A stretch of DNA of 64,000 nt from Anthopleura xanthogrammica (GCA_964019055.1 OZ025221.1:2649713-2713712), one strand, 5' to 3'; shown: positions 1-12,545, counted from the first letter of the stretch. Translations and numbers: made by a program. Notes: generated by a model not told the origin, from the sequence alone.

Positions 1-1113
1 CACAACGGGAAAAGTAACGGCTTGGTAAAGATACCTAATGTAATTTTTGGATTTGCAGACCATTACTTAATCTCATAAAATTATGAGATTATGCTGATTA
101 ATGTATTATTGTCACGGTAAAGCCAAATAAAATCAACAAAACATGATTCAATGTAGAGTTTAGTCTTGTGCGCGCGCACATCGTGGGCTCAAATTAAACG
201 TTAAAAGGACTCAGACACCATAATCATTATTATAAACGCTTTGGTATTTAGTAAACTTTTTTATTGTTCAAATGTGGAGCAATACTTCTTAAGCTAATCC
301 AGATTAGCACTAATATGTAAATAACTGCCTAATAGTAACTAATACTAAGAAGTTTGATCATATTACTCCACAACTAAAGAAATTAAGTTGCCTTTCAGTA
401 AGAGAACAACTATATTATGTCCTCTTTGCAACCTTAGTTTTCAAATGTACGACTGGATGTGCCCATCAGAGGCATAGCAAGGGTTGTCCAGAAGAGGGTG
501 CAAATATTTCTAAAAGCTGACATTTTGTTTTTCCCCTCCCAAATGGTGAAGCAAAACAATATGATAAAGGGACATTTTTCATTTTTCATTTTTCTCGAGG
601 GCTTTATAGGCTTAATGCCGACATTTTTGGTATTTATCAGAGTTATATCATCGAGTCAGTTTCGTTTGTTCACTGGCGGTCTTTATCCTTCATATTCACC
701 CACCGGCGGCTTTGAGGTTGATTTCTAGTTATCAACCTCCCGAGGAGATCATGTCTTTAGTTATCAACCCCGTGCTTAAGAAGCTTCCCCAATGATGATG
801 TAAGGCGGTTATATACCTTATACCTCGGTGGATATAAGCATGTTTTTGTGAGTTTTTACTTCGCTGGTTTAGTTGTAAACATGCATTAAAATGGCTTTTT
901 ACTTGAAATGTAAAATTATTTTCTAGTATTTTGTAGTTCAAATCATACATAAAATACTAATTTAAAAAGGTTTTACAGCAACGTTAAAACTTTCTATGCT
1001 GTTCTTGACTTAGCTTTCTTGTAGAAGGGTCGGTTATAACAAAGGCAACGAAGATGGATGAATGCCTTCGCTTCGCATTTTTTATAAAATTTTGTTGAGT
1101 GAACTACAAGCAA

Positions 1114-1242
1114 AAAATCACACGACCTTCTCGTACAATTTGGAATTAATAGGCACTCGTAAAGACTCGTGCAATTACAAGAACTTTCAAAACATTACTC
1201 GTACCTATTAATTTCCAAATTGTACTCGAGGTCGTGCGATTT
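1114..1242. repeat. foldback element with ~39-bp inverted arms
   Basis: The segment at 1114-1153 is the approximate reverse complement of 1204-1242, separated by about 50 bp that include an ACTCGT motif on both sides. It looks like a small non-autonomous palindromic element. The right arm is shared with the perfect palindrome that follows, so one arm sequence is present three times within 170 bp. A related foldback lies at 8770-8888. Confidence 0.75.
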
Positions 1243-1283
1243 CCTATACGTATAGGAAATCGCACGACCTCGAGTACAATTTG
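1216..1283. repeat. 68-bp perfect palindrome with no spacer
   Basis: 34 bases on each side of a centre between 1249 and 1250 (CCTATAC/GTATAGG) are exact reverse complements with no loop. The arm contains CTCGAGGTCGTGCGATTTCC. Zero-spacer palindromes of this size are usually unstable. It appears to have arisen by head-to-head joining of two copies of the arm of the adjoining foldback. Confidence 0.9.
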
Positions 1284-1299
1284 TATACAAATCCATTAC

Positions 1300-1690
1300 T
1301 TTCCATTACATCCCTATATTTGCTATTGCAACAGCCGGATTATTAATTCACTCCTTTTCTACAAAGAGGTCACTATAATATTCAATCCCTATATTTTCTA
1401 TTGCAACAGCCAGATTATTAATTCATTCCTTTTCTACAAAGAAGGGGGTCACTATAATATCCAAACCATTATTTTCTATTGCAACAGCCAGATTATTAAT
1501 TCACTCATTTTCTACAAAGAGGGGGGTCACTATAATATCCAATCCCATTATTTTCTATTGCAACAGCCAGATTATTAATTCACTCATTTTCTACAAAGAG
1601 TAGGTCACTATAATATCCAAACCATTATTTTCTATTGCAACAGCCAGATTATTAATTCACTCCTTTTCTACAAAGAAGAGGTCACGGGCA
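1300..1690. repeat. tandem repeat, ~76-bp unit, about 5 copies
   Basis: Five imperfect units each contain TTCTATTGCAACAGCCAGAT, then ATTATTAATTCACTC and TTTTCTACAAAGA, then a variable GAGG/GAAGGGGG tract and GTCACTATAATATCC. Length differences lie mainly in the G-rich tract. An apparent reading frame through it is a by-product of the repeat. Confidence 0.85.
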
Positions 1691-2420
1691 CCCTAGATAC
1701 GCCCCAGATTATTTATCATCTAAGTATATCTAAGTATAAGATCTGACATTAGTACGTTCAATATTTACTATACACTGCCAGTTATTATACCTCTTTTCGC
1801 AAAGCCAGTGGACATAAAAGTTTATATTGTCGCTTTGTTTCCTTGTGGAATGATTTAGATTCTGATTTAAAATCTAGTAAGTCTATTATAGATTTTAAAC
1901 GAACAATTAGTAAGGTAATTTTAAGTAAGCACTTGTTGTAGAATTTGTTTGGGGGGCCATATTTTGTATTTACTCATATTTTATATCTCGTTTAAACATT
2001 ATCATTAATAGTATAGTTTTTATTATTTTTTGTATATGATTTGAAAGAGCCCTGTGGGGATGAGTCAATAAGGTTTGTTTGTATGTATGTATCAAAGGCG
2101 GCGACCGGAAATGGAAAGTGGGGGGAGGGGGGCTGAAATAGCCCAAAATTACGCCCAAGCAGAAAGGAAAAGGTGGCCAAAATTTCTTAAAAAAATAAAG
2201 AGCCAACGGGAATAAAATCGCTGCTACAACTGTTGAAAAAAAATGTTGCCTAAAAAGTGGGGGGGGGGGGGATCAGCACCCTCTAAATTTCAAATGGGGG
2301 GGGGGGGCTCTTTCACCCCATCTCCCCTTCGTCTATGTATTTCTTGACCTGCATTACAATGATTGCCGAACGGGCTCTTACCGGCTTAAGCTTCTACCTT
2401 GCGATTGGGTTCAGTCAGGT

Positions 2421-3419
2421 TCAAAGGTATTCCTGTATTCTTCTGGGAATGGATTTGATTAGGTTACGGCTGTAAATCCTGAGTTTTTCACTCCTGAAAA
2501 AGTACACCAAGGGGTTGAGAGCAGAGTTGAAAAAAATCAAGATGATTGCGAACTGGATCAGGATGTCATGGACTAGCTTGGCAGTTTCTCCTCTTTCTGA
2601 TGAAGCTGTTTTCCTGTCCATTTCTAGAGCAATGACAGTTCCATAGCTAGTGAGCAAGGACACGGTTACTATCGCAACAGTCATCAAGCCACGTATTTCC
2701 ATCTTGGTTTCAGCTCCAGGAGTGACAGATTGAATTTCGTCTTGGATTTGTTTGGCATGTTTTCTGGAGATACAGTACACCTTTCCATAAAAGCTAATCA
2801 TGAACACACAGGATAACAGCATGAACAGGCTCCATAGCACTCTCGTTCCGTTGGTTAGGGGCGAAGGATTCGTCCCCAAGAATCCAAACAGGAAGCTCGT
2901 CGTCCATACGAATATCATGGCTTTTTTGGTGCGGGACATCGTTATGATGGTTACATATCGGAGTGGATAAACGATGGCTGCGAATCTATCAAGTGTTATG
3001 AGCGATAGATGAAGGAAACTAGCTGTGACGGTTACAACACCTATCGATTCTAACATTATGGCACAATATGAATTGCGAATTGACGTACAGGGTCTCTTTC
3101 TATTTATGAGAACACTGAATAAACCTATTTCATTACTTGTATGCAAGATGAAACCGGTGATGAAGTCTGCAACTGCCAAACTTGCCACCAAAACGTTCGT
3201 GGGTATCCAGAGCTCTCTGTAAGCAACTATCGTCAGAATGACTGTCAGGTTTCCCAGGAGAGTTAGGATTTCCGTGACAGTGTTGAGGGTCAGCAAGACA
3301 GCTACTATGCTGGAACTGTACTTCGCGACAGTGGTGAGGCTTCCCGCAAAAAACGTTTCTTGATAATCAAGAGAATTGGTCGGGTTTTTGAAGGTTGAAT
3401 TGGTGTTGTTGAAATCCAT
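2421..3419 (-). CDS. class A (rhodopsin-family) G-protein-coupled receptor
   Basis: A 332-residue intronless reading frame with seven hydrophobic segments. Visible family landmarks are G56-N57 in TM1, LAVAD at 81-85 in TM2 (D85 the conserved Asp), C119 near the top of TM3, DRF at 144-146 followed by YPLRY (the DRY region), W172 in TM4, and NPLVY at 302-306 in TM7 followed by a basic helix-8 region. N-glycosylation sequons lie at N5 and N7. Two canonical features are missing: there is no Cys in the second extracellular loop (about 181-195), and TM6 reads SLLTSYG where CWxP is expected. Absence of the loop-2 Cys is known from the melanocortin/cannabinoid/lysophospholipid cluster, so a receptor of that broad group is plausible, but the ligand cannot be inferred. 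A strong splice acceptor (pyrimidine-rich, ending CGCAG) sits three bases before the ATG, suggesting a non-coding 5' exon. Confidence 0.88.
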   Translation of the reverse strand: MDFNNTNSTFKNPTNSLDYQETFFAGSLTTVAKYSSSIVAVLLTLNTVTEILTLLGNLTVILTIVAYRELWIPTNVLVASLAVADFITGFILHTSNEIGLFSVLINRKRPCTSIRNSYCAIMLESIGVVTVTASFLHLSLITLDRFAAIVYPLRYVTIITMSRTKKAMIFVWTTSFLFGFLGTNPSPLTNGTRVLWSLFMLLSCVFMISFYGKVYCISRKHAKQIQDEIQSVTPGAETKMEIRGLMTVAIVTVSLLTSYGTVIALEMDRKTASSERGETAKLVHDILIQFAIILIFFNSALNPLVYFFRSEKLRIYSRNLIKSIPRRIQEYL

Positions 3420-3445
3420 AGCCTGCGAGAAAAGAAAGACAGCTG
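3420..3445 (-). promoter_or_regulatory. likely 3' splice site of a 5'UTR intron before the GPCR
   Basis: On the minus strand CTTTCTTTTCTCGCAG is followed by GCT and then the receptor ATG. The pyrimidine tract and CAG make this a good acceptor, so transcription probably starts further upstream (higher coordinates) from an untranslated exon that I cannot locate. Confidence 0.5.
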
Positions 3446-6400
3446 TTATCCCATTTGAGGCTGTTGCGTTTTTATTGCTCCAAAAAATGCAACAAGGACA
3501 AAAGTAATTTTTATATTTCTTATTCCTTGGAAAAGAACATTTTTATTTTGGTTTGAAGACGGATGTAAAATAAAAAGTGACTGTCCAATGCACACAAAAA
3601 TGTTTTGTCTCGAAATTGTAGTTTATTTTCAAATCAAGTCCTAACATACTTTTTGCCTTACTTCGGCAAAATCCCAAAAAGAAAGTAAATCCGTTTCTAC
3701 ATTTCTTGATATTTTTATAATTTAGGACGGCTAATTTTTCATTTTCAAGCCGCAGTTTCAATCTGGGGCTCAGAATTTTTTTCTGAGTCCATTTCAAGGT
3801 ATAGTACGATCATATACACATTTCAACCCATCATCATATACATATCATGTTAAGCAGTTTCCATAGTGTTGACTAAAATGATTAGTGATCACACCAGGTG
3901 GTCTAAGATAAGTCCATTAGCTAATGGACTCCTTTCAAATTTATTTTAAATGGCTAACATGAAAAAAAAAAAAAAAAGAAAAAGAAAAAACGCCAAAAAT
4001 TAAGCTTTTTCGAATTCGCTTGAATAACCACAGTACAAAAGATTCAAGTCCAGACTAGAGTTTTCAAATTGATAAATTTACTGCATTTTGTCTACTCCAG
4101 CCTCGCATCGAGTCACTCTCTTGTTTTTTAGTCAGTCAGGTGACTTCGGGAAAGGTCTATTCCATCGAGAAAAAAAATGTGATTTATCTTGTATTTTCAT
4201 GTTATCCTCGCATCCAAAATGAGCAACATTATTTTGAGAGGGGTCAATTTTGTTTGAGAATTAGATTAAGAGAAGATGTCAAAAAAAAAAAAAAAAAAAA
4301 AAAAATCGAACAAAATCGAAATTTACCGGCACAATCAAAATGAGAAATTTTGAAACATGTTTTAATCTATGTATTCTTACATGCGGTAAAACATGTTACA
4401 AAATAAATTAGATAGTACGCACGCTCTGATTGGCTGATATAGTCTTGTTTGCATAGGGATATGTAAACATGGTTGTGACGTCAGAGGTTTGGATGTTTTT
4501 TTTAAATTTGTCAAAATGTTTAGTTTTTTTCTTATTTTCTTGTTCTTAAATATTAACTTTGAAATGAAAAAGCCGTAGTAATATATTAAACAATGCATCA
4601 CAAGTTATAAATCTCTGAAGTATTGGTGGAATACGAAGGACATTCCTTGCAAATAGTAAATTCATACTACAGTCTGTACTTCATCGTGAATTACAAATAC
4701 AGAAATGCAAATCAAATAAGACTTAAATAATGACTTTTTACGTTACTTAACACATAAAAATAGAATAAAATTACAATAACTGAAGTCTGAAAAGTGGCAT
4801 GAAGTATAATATTAAAAAATATTATAAGGCTCTCAAAAATCTTCGAAGGACAAAAAAAAAATAGCGTTATAACCTGAAAGCACTAAAAATACTGTCTTAC
4901 TTGGATAAAGCTAAGGAGAATTTCCAGTAATTCTTGATTGCCGAATGTTTTTGTTCACTAGTTATTAAATCTATGTCATATCACTTCTTACTGCCTTAGT
5001 GTCCGTACAAAGAAGCAAAGATCTAAAAATCATCGCCTCCTTTATTGTCAGACGAATGTAGTTATACCTCAGGAAAATTCAATAAATCAACTGCTTTTTT
5101 CGTTGAAGATTTCTGTGAACATACGTGATTGGTGGAGATTGTCTGCTTGAACGTAGAGAGAATTTGGATTTTCATATTCAAATAATTTTTATCTTTTCCA
5201 GCTTAATTACTATGTTTATTGTTTATTGAAAACTTTTCTATAGCTAAACTATTATATCTTTTGTCGAAAAATCGCTTCATTTCCAAGAAAAATGAGAAAA
5301 ACGAATTTTTCAATAATTGCCCCTTAGCTTTGAGAAAGCCAAAATATACTCAAATTTTGGAAGGCTCTAATGATATTTTGCTCTTTTAGGTAATTTTTAA
5401 ATTAATGTAATTGAGCCGACCAGACGCCTTTCTTTGACATTTCTCCAGCTTTAGATTTTTATTACTGGTTGCAGAATAAAAAACCCAAAAAATGCTTTTA
5501 AACACGGTTAGAATATTATTCCGACTCTCCTTTTTTATTCGCCTTAGATACCCTGGTAGATACCAATACCAACACTAGAAAGAGCACTTCTACTTTAGTA
5601 GCTCTACGAAGTTTCATTTTGCCAAGAAAACTGTTTTTGAAACTCGACCAATTTACAGGCATTTGTATGGCTAGGGGTAGAGCTTATACCCCCAACCATA
5701 CAAACTTCTGTAAATTTGTCAATTTTCAAAACAACAAAATTCTCAGCCGATATGAGACCTAACATAATGAATATTCGAGGAGTTCACTTAAAGTCACAAA
5801 GACCATTAGATAGTTGATGGGGGGTTGCGTAAATTCCCCCCAAAAAATCGAGCAAGCTCTTAAACCCCCCAAAAAATATCGTGCACGCTCTTCTTTCCAT
5901 AAAAAAAAAAAAAAGATCGAGCAAGCACAGCCAAGGGTATTGGCACGAATTTTATAAATTTCCTGCTAATGGCCCTCAAAATTTTTCGGGGGAGTATGCC
6001 GCCAAACCCCCCAAATGCATAATTGGATTCAACATCAGAACTATACAATCAATTAGAATAGAATTATGGCTTTAATTTTCAGTTTTCAATGGCTAAAATA
6101 ATAGTAGTTATCATTCCTTATCATCTCGATTAGTGGTAAGACGGTCAGTCGTTCCACGAATCCTGTTAAATAATATTGATTTAGAATGACTAAAGAATAT
6201 TCCAAGAAAGAGTTGTTTCAAGGTAAAAGAAGGCTGATGATAGATATTAAAATCGGCCGTAAGGAAAATTACAACTTTTGAATCTCAAACATAATATTTT
6301 GTATTTCCGGAACTAGCTCGAGACTAGACATTTTTAATTTATAAACGACTGCCCTTATCACTATAACACTACATTTGCTTAAAAAAAAACAGCCACAGGT

Positions 6401-7554
6401 TGCTGTCGAAACTTTTGAAGAAAGCTAAACATAATTTTACCACGTCCAGAAACAGCTCTAGACATTCACTGGCCATTTTGCTCATCAGAAATATTCCCGG
6501 AATTATTGGAGAATGAAATACAAGAATGACTTGAATACTAATCAGAAAGAAGACTTGAAAACAACTCTCCGTTTCAACTGCATGGAATATCGTCGAGTGA
6601 TTTCGTTTTAAGAAAAAAACAATTGAATTGGAAGCAGAGATATAGATCGATGGACCAATATTAAGAGAATTTTAGCGTGTTGTTAGACTTATTTTCATAA
6701 ACCTAAGATGATTGACGGATCAGAAAAGCCAAAAAGCCAAACGAAGTTTTGAAACGCGGGTCGCGACACAAGTGTTTTCGCAAAAAGGATTACAGTCCTC
6801 ATGTATCTTCATTATACCATTTGGTTATTTATATTTTGACAAAAGACTGTTTCTTTTCTGTTAACTTTTTTAAAAATTGTTCTCTTTTTGGTTCATTTTG
6901 GCTCTCAATCCAAATTTTGTGTATTTCGCAGACAAAAGTAGTAGGGAAATGAGAGTAACTCTCATTTTCCTACCACTAAAAAAAGACCTTTTTCGCTACA
7001 AATATTCATAAATTGTCCTTGTTTTACGAGAATATAACACTTAAAAGTCATGGGATAACAAACCCTGGTCATTGGCTCCCGTTGGAAGAGAGAACCGGAA
7101 AACCAGAAGAAAAACCCTCGGAGAACAAAACACTAGCTGCACTCAGACCTGATGAAAATTCTACCAGTTCTAAGGATCGAAAGCATAATCACAGAGCACA
7201 TATACAATTTGTCTGCGCATGCGCCAGATTTGTTTTTTGAGCTGATTTTTTAGCTATTCTCGTACCACACAAATAATTTTCTAAGTTCGCTGGACAGAAG
7301 GCACGGAACCAAAAAACCTCAAAATTGCAATTAAACGACAAAGCAAAACATTTAACAATGGTCTGTTTTTTTTATGCGATTTTTTAAAACTTTTATAACG
7401 ATTTAAACGATGTTTCAAAAACTGCAGAATTAAAGCTTGCGATGTCTGTGATTCAAATCTGGCGAATGCGCAGACAAGTAGTGTATATACTTAACCACAG
7501 CAGTTGTGCATTAGCATCATAAACCGCCCGTGGTTCTATTAATTGGGTTTACTG
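3446..7554. other. no recognisable gene
   Basis: AT-rich sequence with poly-A runs (about 3961-3990, 4280-4304 and 5900-5914). No open frame shows a domain or coherent splice sites. About 5565-5715 is a copy of a dispersed repeat also seen at 42630-42780. 7035-7230 resembles the 3' half of the SINE family described below in reverse orientation. Confidence 0.45.
5565..5715. repeat. dispersed repeat, second copy at about 42630-42780
   Basis: Both copies contain ACTAGAAAGAGCAC, CTTTAGTAGC/CTTTAGTAAC, a CCAAGAAAAC/CCGAGAAAAC box with TTTTTGAAA, AATTTACAG and a following GGGG-TATACC-like end. The second copy lies in the first intron of the LRR receptor gene. The element type is unknown. Confidence 0.6.
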
Positions 7555-7625
7555 GTTTTTATTTTATTTTATTTTATTTTATTTTATTTTATTTTATTTT
7601 ATTTATTTTTTATTTATTTATTTTT
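7555..7625. repeat. (ATTTT)n microsatellite
   Basis: About 12 tandem copies of the pentamer, decaying into TATTTATTTATT at the right edge. Confidence 0.95.
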
Positions 7626-7860
7626 CTTTGATCCGACGACACTTCAGTAGTTATAAACTTTTAAATTATAAGAATGATACCCGTGTCCTCAAACAGTTCT
7701 TAAAGTGCACTATTACAGAACGGAACTCAAGCAAATTATAATGTTCCATTTATTTGTAAATTTGTAAATTTCAAAGATTTTAATGCCGTTTTCTTTCGAC
7801 TTTTTCGCAAAAGTTGTCCGTGCGCGAGGATGGTGCCAGCAAACATGGTCCGTTATTCAC

Positions 7861-8696
7861 TACCTTATTATAGGAAATTGACGTTAAAAATTGCATCAAT
7901 TTAAGTCGTGTTCATTTCTTTTAATGTTAATTTCCATATCATTAATAAAGTGGAACGTTAATTTTCACGATATCAATTACTAGTAATTTTATCTTAAATC
8001 TACTTTCGAAAAAATATTCATTTTAAATCTGAACATAACAGCTAGTCATTCATTATGTTGCCTGGGATTATGAGAGTTGATTTCGAAGTACTGGTAGGGC
8101 TTATAAGGAGTGTTACATATTGCTCACTGGAGTGAAGCGTAATTTATGATCAACATATGCAGAGTATTTGGTGGCGTGGGAATAAAAATTTTGTTCAACA
8201 CTGGTTTGCCAACGAATTCACCAATAGCTCAGTTGGTATAAAGAGGGAATTCAACTCCAAGGGTCGCAGGTTCGAGACTCGGTAACGTCGGAAAAAAAAA
8301 AAAGGTAAACAAATATGTAAATTAAGTAGTTAGATAGACAGAAAGATAGTGGATAGTGGGAAATTTCAAATTCTTTTGAGATTTCCCACCACTATGTAGA
8401 TTTAGAAGCATTTTCATCACTAGTGATTAAAATATTTCAAACACCGGCCAACCTATAATCGTGTTTCATTGGGGTTTCAAACCCATACACGTGGTGCGAA
8501 TGGTGTGCTCAAATTGGTTGATTAGTTCATGAATTATTAATGAGTTTGAGAATTTCATTTAAATGAGAATTTTGCTTCTCTTTCGCGTTAATTTTCTTCA
8601 TTTGAAAGTATCTTTGCCCTAAATTCGCGTTAATTTAAGTCGCTCTAATTTCTAATACTTTAATTTTGTGAAGCGTTAATTTCCTATAATAAGGTA
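7861..8696. mobile_element. TIR element, TA-flanked (MITE-like), with nested SINE-like insert
   Basis: The ends TACCTTATTATAGGAAATTG and its complement AATTTCCTATAATAAGGTA are inverted repeats flanked by TA, as in Tc1/mariner-type non-autonomous elements. Weaker inverted similarity continues inward. There is no transposase. A tRNA-like SINE head lies inside at 8213-8300. Right-end sequence of the same family recurs at about 52340-52560. Confidence 0.65.
8213..8300 (+). mobile_element. tRNA-derived SINE-like head with A-tail
   Basis: An A-box-like TAGCTCAGTTGGTATAAAGAG and a B-box-like GGTTCGAGACTC are spaced as in a tRNA gene and followed within 15 bases by poly-A. The cloverleaf is not closed (the acceptor arms do not pair well), so this is better read as a SINE head than a functional tRNA. 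Confidence 0.5.
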
Positions 8697-8769
8697 ATAC
8701 AACAAAGTCCTCGATAGTCAATAGTCAATCTGTCTACCCACATCAACCATCTATTAGTAGAGGTAATAC

Positions 8770-8888
8770 TATGGTTTCGAGTTCAATTTGGAATTAATTT
8801 GCACGAGTGTGTTTTTCGAAGAGTTCTTTGAGCTCTTTGAAAAACACACAAGTGCAAATTATTCCAAATTGAACGAGAAACCATATTA
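8770..8888. repeat. foldback MITE
   Basis: GGTTTCGAGTTCAATTTGGA on the left and TCCAAATTGAACGAGAAACC on the right form inverted arms that continue through AATTTGCAC-GAGTGTGTTTTTC. The centre is short (GAAGAGTTCTTTGAGCTCTTT). A partial copy of the right arm lies at 63440-63480. Confidence 0.75.
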
Positions 8889-9237
8889 TTAATGTCAATT
8901 TATTTAATGAAAATAAATTTTAGTTAATTGACAACTCTTGAGTGGTGTCGCGAGTCTGAGTAAACAACTTATCTGTCCCTCGTTGCGTGACATGTCATTG
9001 CTTTGTCACGTGTTTGCTATCAACCAATAGACTGGTTGCCTGGTTTGCATTCCCACGTGGCATGGTTTGACGATTTCATTTTATTCATTCCTGCTTGGAG
9101 CTGTAACCAAGCAAAAAGTCTTTCTGCAAATTAGTTCTTCAAAAAAGTCTTAGTTACAGTATTTCACGAGTCTTTTCGCAAAACTCTTTCAAGAAGTTGC
9201 TTCAGAGGTTTTGGAAGCCCGTCGAAGAGCCCATACA

Positions 9238-11160
9238 ATGCCGCCGACTAGATCTACTAGAAGCACGAAACAACGACAAGAAGCTGTCGAAGTTCAAATA
9301 ACCAGCGCCATTCCCGAATTAACAGAACTGAACTCTCTTCTTCTCAACGATATTTGAGCCCTCTGTAAAAAACAGGGCTTTACAACCACTGGAACGAAAG
9401 ATTGTCTAAGGAGGAGACTGAGGCACGCTCGACCGAGCCAAGAACCAAGAAAACACTCGTCACAGGATACTCAAAATGGCGGCGACCTCGAGGTGACTGA
9501 AAAGCATGCTTTTTCCGCATATATTAGTGTCATCATTAGCAAAAGTCCTGAAAGAGCCCCTGAGCTTTTAGAGTACATGTCTCTCATACGCTACGCAGCA
9601 CAATATCACACCGGCCTAGGGTGGTGCGTATATGATATTAAGTTTAGGCAGAAAGCAGCCAATAACAAAGCCCTTAAATGGTCAGCCATTGACAGTCAAT
9701 TATGGCTTAAAACATTCACTGTGTCCCCACCACGCATGAAGGAGGACATCAGTTTTTTTCCAAAATGGACCCTTTTCACCAGGTACGCGAGGAAACGAAA
9801 ATCGTACCTGCAACAATTACAATAGGGGAGTTCCCTGTGCCAGAAACCCCTGTATGTTTGCCCACAAGTGTAACAGACCAGACTGCGGGAGGGATCACCC
9901 CGGGATCAATTGCAATACCCAGTTCAGAGACTCGGAACAGTCTGAGTTTAGCACCAACACTTCCCACAGAGGTGACAAAACTTCCTCCCGCCATCAAAGC
10001 CGGAGAGAAAAATAAGTTGTAGATAAGTTTGTTAGTCCTGTCAGCGTTTCGTCACTTAAAAAGGCACTATTAGGTCATCCAGACCAATTATTCGTTGATA
10101 AATTATGTTCTGAGCTTACCCATGGGGCACATATTGGCTACTCGGGACCAAGGTACCCCGTTTTGCAAAACTTTTGAAAAACCCACCATAGTCTCAAATA
10201 ACTTAGCCGAGGAGGTTAAAAAGGGGAGAACATGTGGCCAATTCTCGTCCCCCCTTTTAAAAATTTCCAAGTATCGCCCATTGGTCTTGTCCCAACAAAG
10301 CAATCGGAAATATTTCGAACAATCTTCCACATCCCTACCCAAAATCAGGATCATCAAGTATTAACTATTTCATTGATAAAGATGAGTTTTCACTTCAGTA
10401 CATTACTATTGACAAGGCAATCAAAGCCATTCAAAAACTGGGCCCACATTGTTTCATGGCAAAGACTGATATTGTGTCTGCCTTTAGACGTTTTCCTGTC
10501 CACCCAGATGATTGAGAGCTCTTAGGCATGCACTGGAGTGATCAGTACTATTTTGACAAAGTTCTTCCTTTCGGTCTCCGCAGTGCACCCTTTATCTTTA
10601 ATCAACTAGCCGATGCAACTGAATTGATACTGCTGAACAAGTGTGCAATATCTTTTGTTTGTCACTTGCTCGACGATTTCCTTATTATAGAGTCTAGCAT
10701 TATGGATGACCCTTCTGACTCAATCTGTCATACTAGCCTGACTAGTATGCTTCTAACTTTCACAAACTTGAATGTACCCATTTCACTTCCCAAAACCGAG
10801 GGGCCCTCCCCGGTTATCCAATTCCTGGATATTATCCTAGACACCAACTCTATGGAGGCTAGACTACCCCAGGACAAGCTAGAACGCATTCAAACTGTTC
10901 TTGACTCTTTCCAGCTGAGAAAATCTACCACAATACAGGAATTGCAATCCCTAATAGGAACTTTAAACTTTGCTTGCAAGGTTATTGCCTCTGGTCGGCC
11001 ATTCCTTCAGCGCATGATTCAACTCAAAAAGGGAGTATCAAAGCCCCACCACCACATTTAAAAGCTCAACTCTGGTTTCTACAAAGACGTTGAAATGTGG
11101 AAACGTTTTATCCAACAGTGGAATGGGGTAGGGATGTTTTTGTCTATGCAATGGAACACC

Positions 11161-11224
<64 letters not shown>

Positions 11225-12545
11225 CACTGATGCCTCCGGGTTCCCTGGGTTATGGGTTTTTTTCAACAATGCCTGGTTCCAAGGCCGATGGCTAACTACC
11301 CAACAACTAGGCCAGACAGACATTAGTATTCTATGGCAGGAGCTATTTGCGATAAACATCGCATGTCATCTATGGGGCCCCCTCTGGGTATCTAAACGCA
11401 TTGAGTTCTATTGCGATAACCAGGGTGTTGTGGAGGTAATTAATTCAAAGAGGTCCAAAATTCCCCGGGTCATGGACTTAGTACGGGACCTTACCCTCTG
11501 TACCCTTCAGTACAATTTCTACTTCCGTGCAGTTCACATCCCAGGAAAGAACAATGACATTGCGGATGCTCTGTCTCGTTTTCAGATGGAGCGTTTAAAC
11601 AACTATCCCAGCCCATCTGTACAATCTCTGAGGAGTGAAGCCAAGGAATACATGAGGGAGGCTCTTGCAGCTAACACAAAGAAAACATACTCCTCAGGCA
11701 TGAGACATTTCCTAATATTCTGTCAACAAATAAACATTGCCCCGAAGTACCCTTTAGACCAGGATACACTCATTCATTTTTCTACATTCCTAGCTCGTTC
11801 AGTACAACATAGTACAATCAAAAACTATCTGTCAGCAGTCAAACACTATCATTCCAGCAATGGCCATGCTCTTGCACTCCAAACTTATCTGCGTCTCCAG
11901 CTTGTTTTCCGAGGAATCAAGCGGGAGCAAGGTAGCAACAAAAGGGTGCGCAGACCTATCACCTTACCTATACTTAACCTGTTCTACTGCCTACTTAATA
12001 TAGCACGTACTAGGAATAAGGATAATATCATGTTATGGGCCGCAATGGCACTAGCCTTTTTTGGGTTCTTACGCATAGGTAAGATCACATGCAATGCAGT
12101 TTTTGATACCAAATACCATCTTACAGAAACAGACGTCAGCCTATTGCCTAAGGGGTCCCCTCAGTACATGTTAATTAGAATAAAATAATCAAAAACTGAT
12201 CCCTTCCGTCAAGGCCAGACCATTGTAGTAGGGAAGTCCCACTCCAATGTCTGTCCAGTATCGGCCATGATGGCATACCTAGCAGTAAACAATTCAAGTC
12301 TAGAACCGGGTCCATTTTTCAGATATACAAATGGTTCCCCTCTCACTCGGGACAAACTCACTAGTGAAATCAGAACTTTACTATCCATTGGAGGTCTTAA
12401 CTCATCCGAGTATGCCGGGCATAGCTTTAGGATATGCGCAGCAACATCAGCAGCATCTGCAAACCTCCCTCCATGGCTAATTAAAGTGTTAGGGCGGTGG
12501 TCTTCGGATTGCTTTGAAAGATACATAAAATTTCATATATAAAAT
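9238..12545 (+). pseudogene. decayed DIRS-type retroelement (gag-SAP, RT, RNase H, tyrosine recombinase)
   Basis: Four domains follow in DIRS order. At 9238-9460 a SAP-like motif contains CKKQGFTTTGTKDCLRRRL. At 9493-9760 a gag segment contains YMSLIRYAAQYHTGLGWCVY. At 10350-11060 a reverse transcriptase has FGLRSAP and LLDDFL (the catalytic DD box), and at 11220-11620 RNase H has a YTDASG-like start and an HIPGKNNDIADALSR end. At 11620-12540 a tyrosine recombinase shows FLRIGK (first Arg), HSFR (HxxR) and GRWSSDCFERYI (nucleophile Tyr). The frame is broken by stops (for example TGA at about 9357 and 10514, TAA at 12186), by frameshifts between 9760 and 10350, and by a CT microsatellite in RNase H. 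It is therefore inactive as it stands. Confidence 0.88.
11165..11221. repeat. (CT)n microsatellite inside the RNase H region
   Basis: About 28 CT dinucleotides interrupt the DIRS coding sequence immediately before the YTDASG-like RNase H start. Confidence 0.95.

Larger units (their letters stand above)
1..2420. other. intergenic, repeats only
   Basis: Apart from the foldback, palindrome and tandem repeat listed separately, I see no coding region here. Short open frames (for example 459-728) have no recognisable domain and no splice context. Poly-G tracts at 2260-2275 and 2296-2310 are low complexity. Confidence 0.5.

Noticed and set aside
8213..8290. Possible tRNA gene
   Set aside because: A and B boxes are present but acceptor and anticodon stems do not pair and a poly-A follows. 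It is better read as a SINE head.
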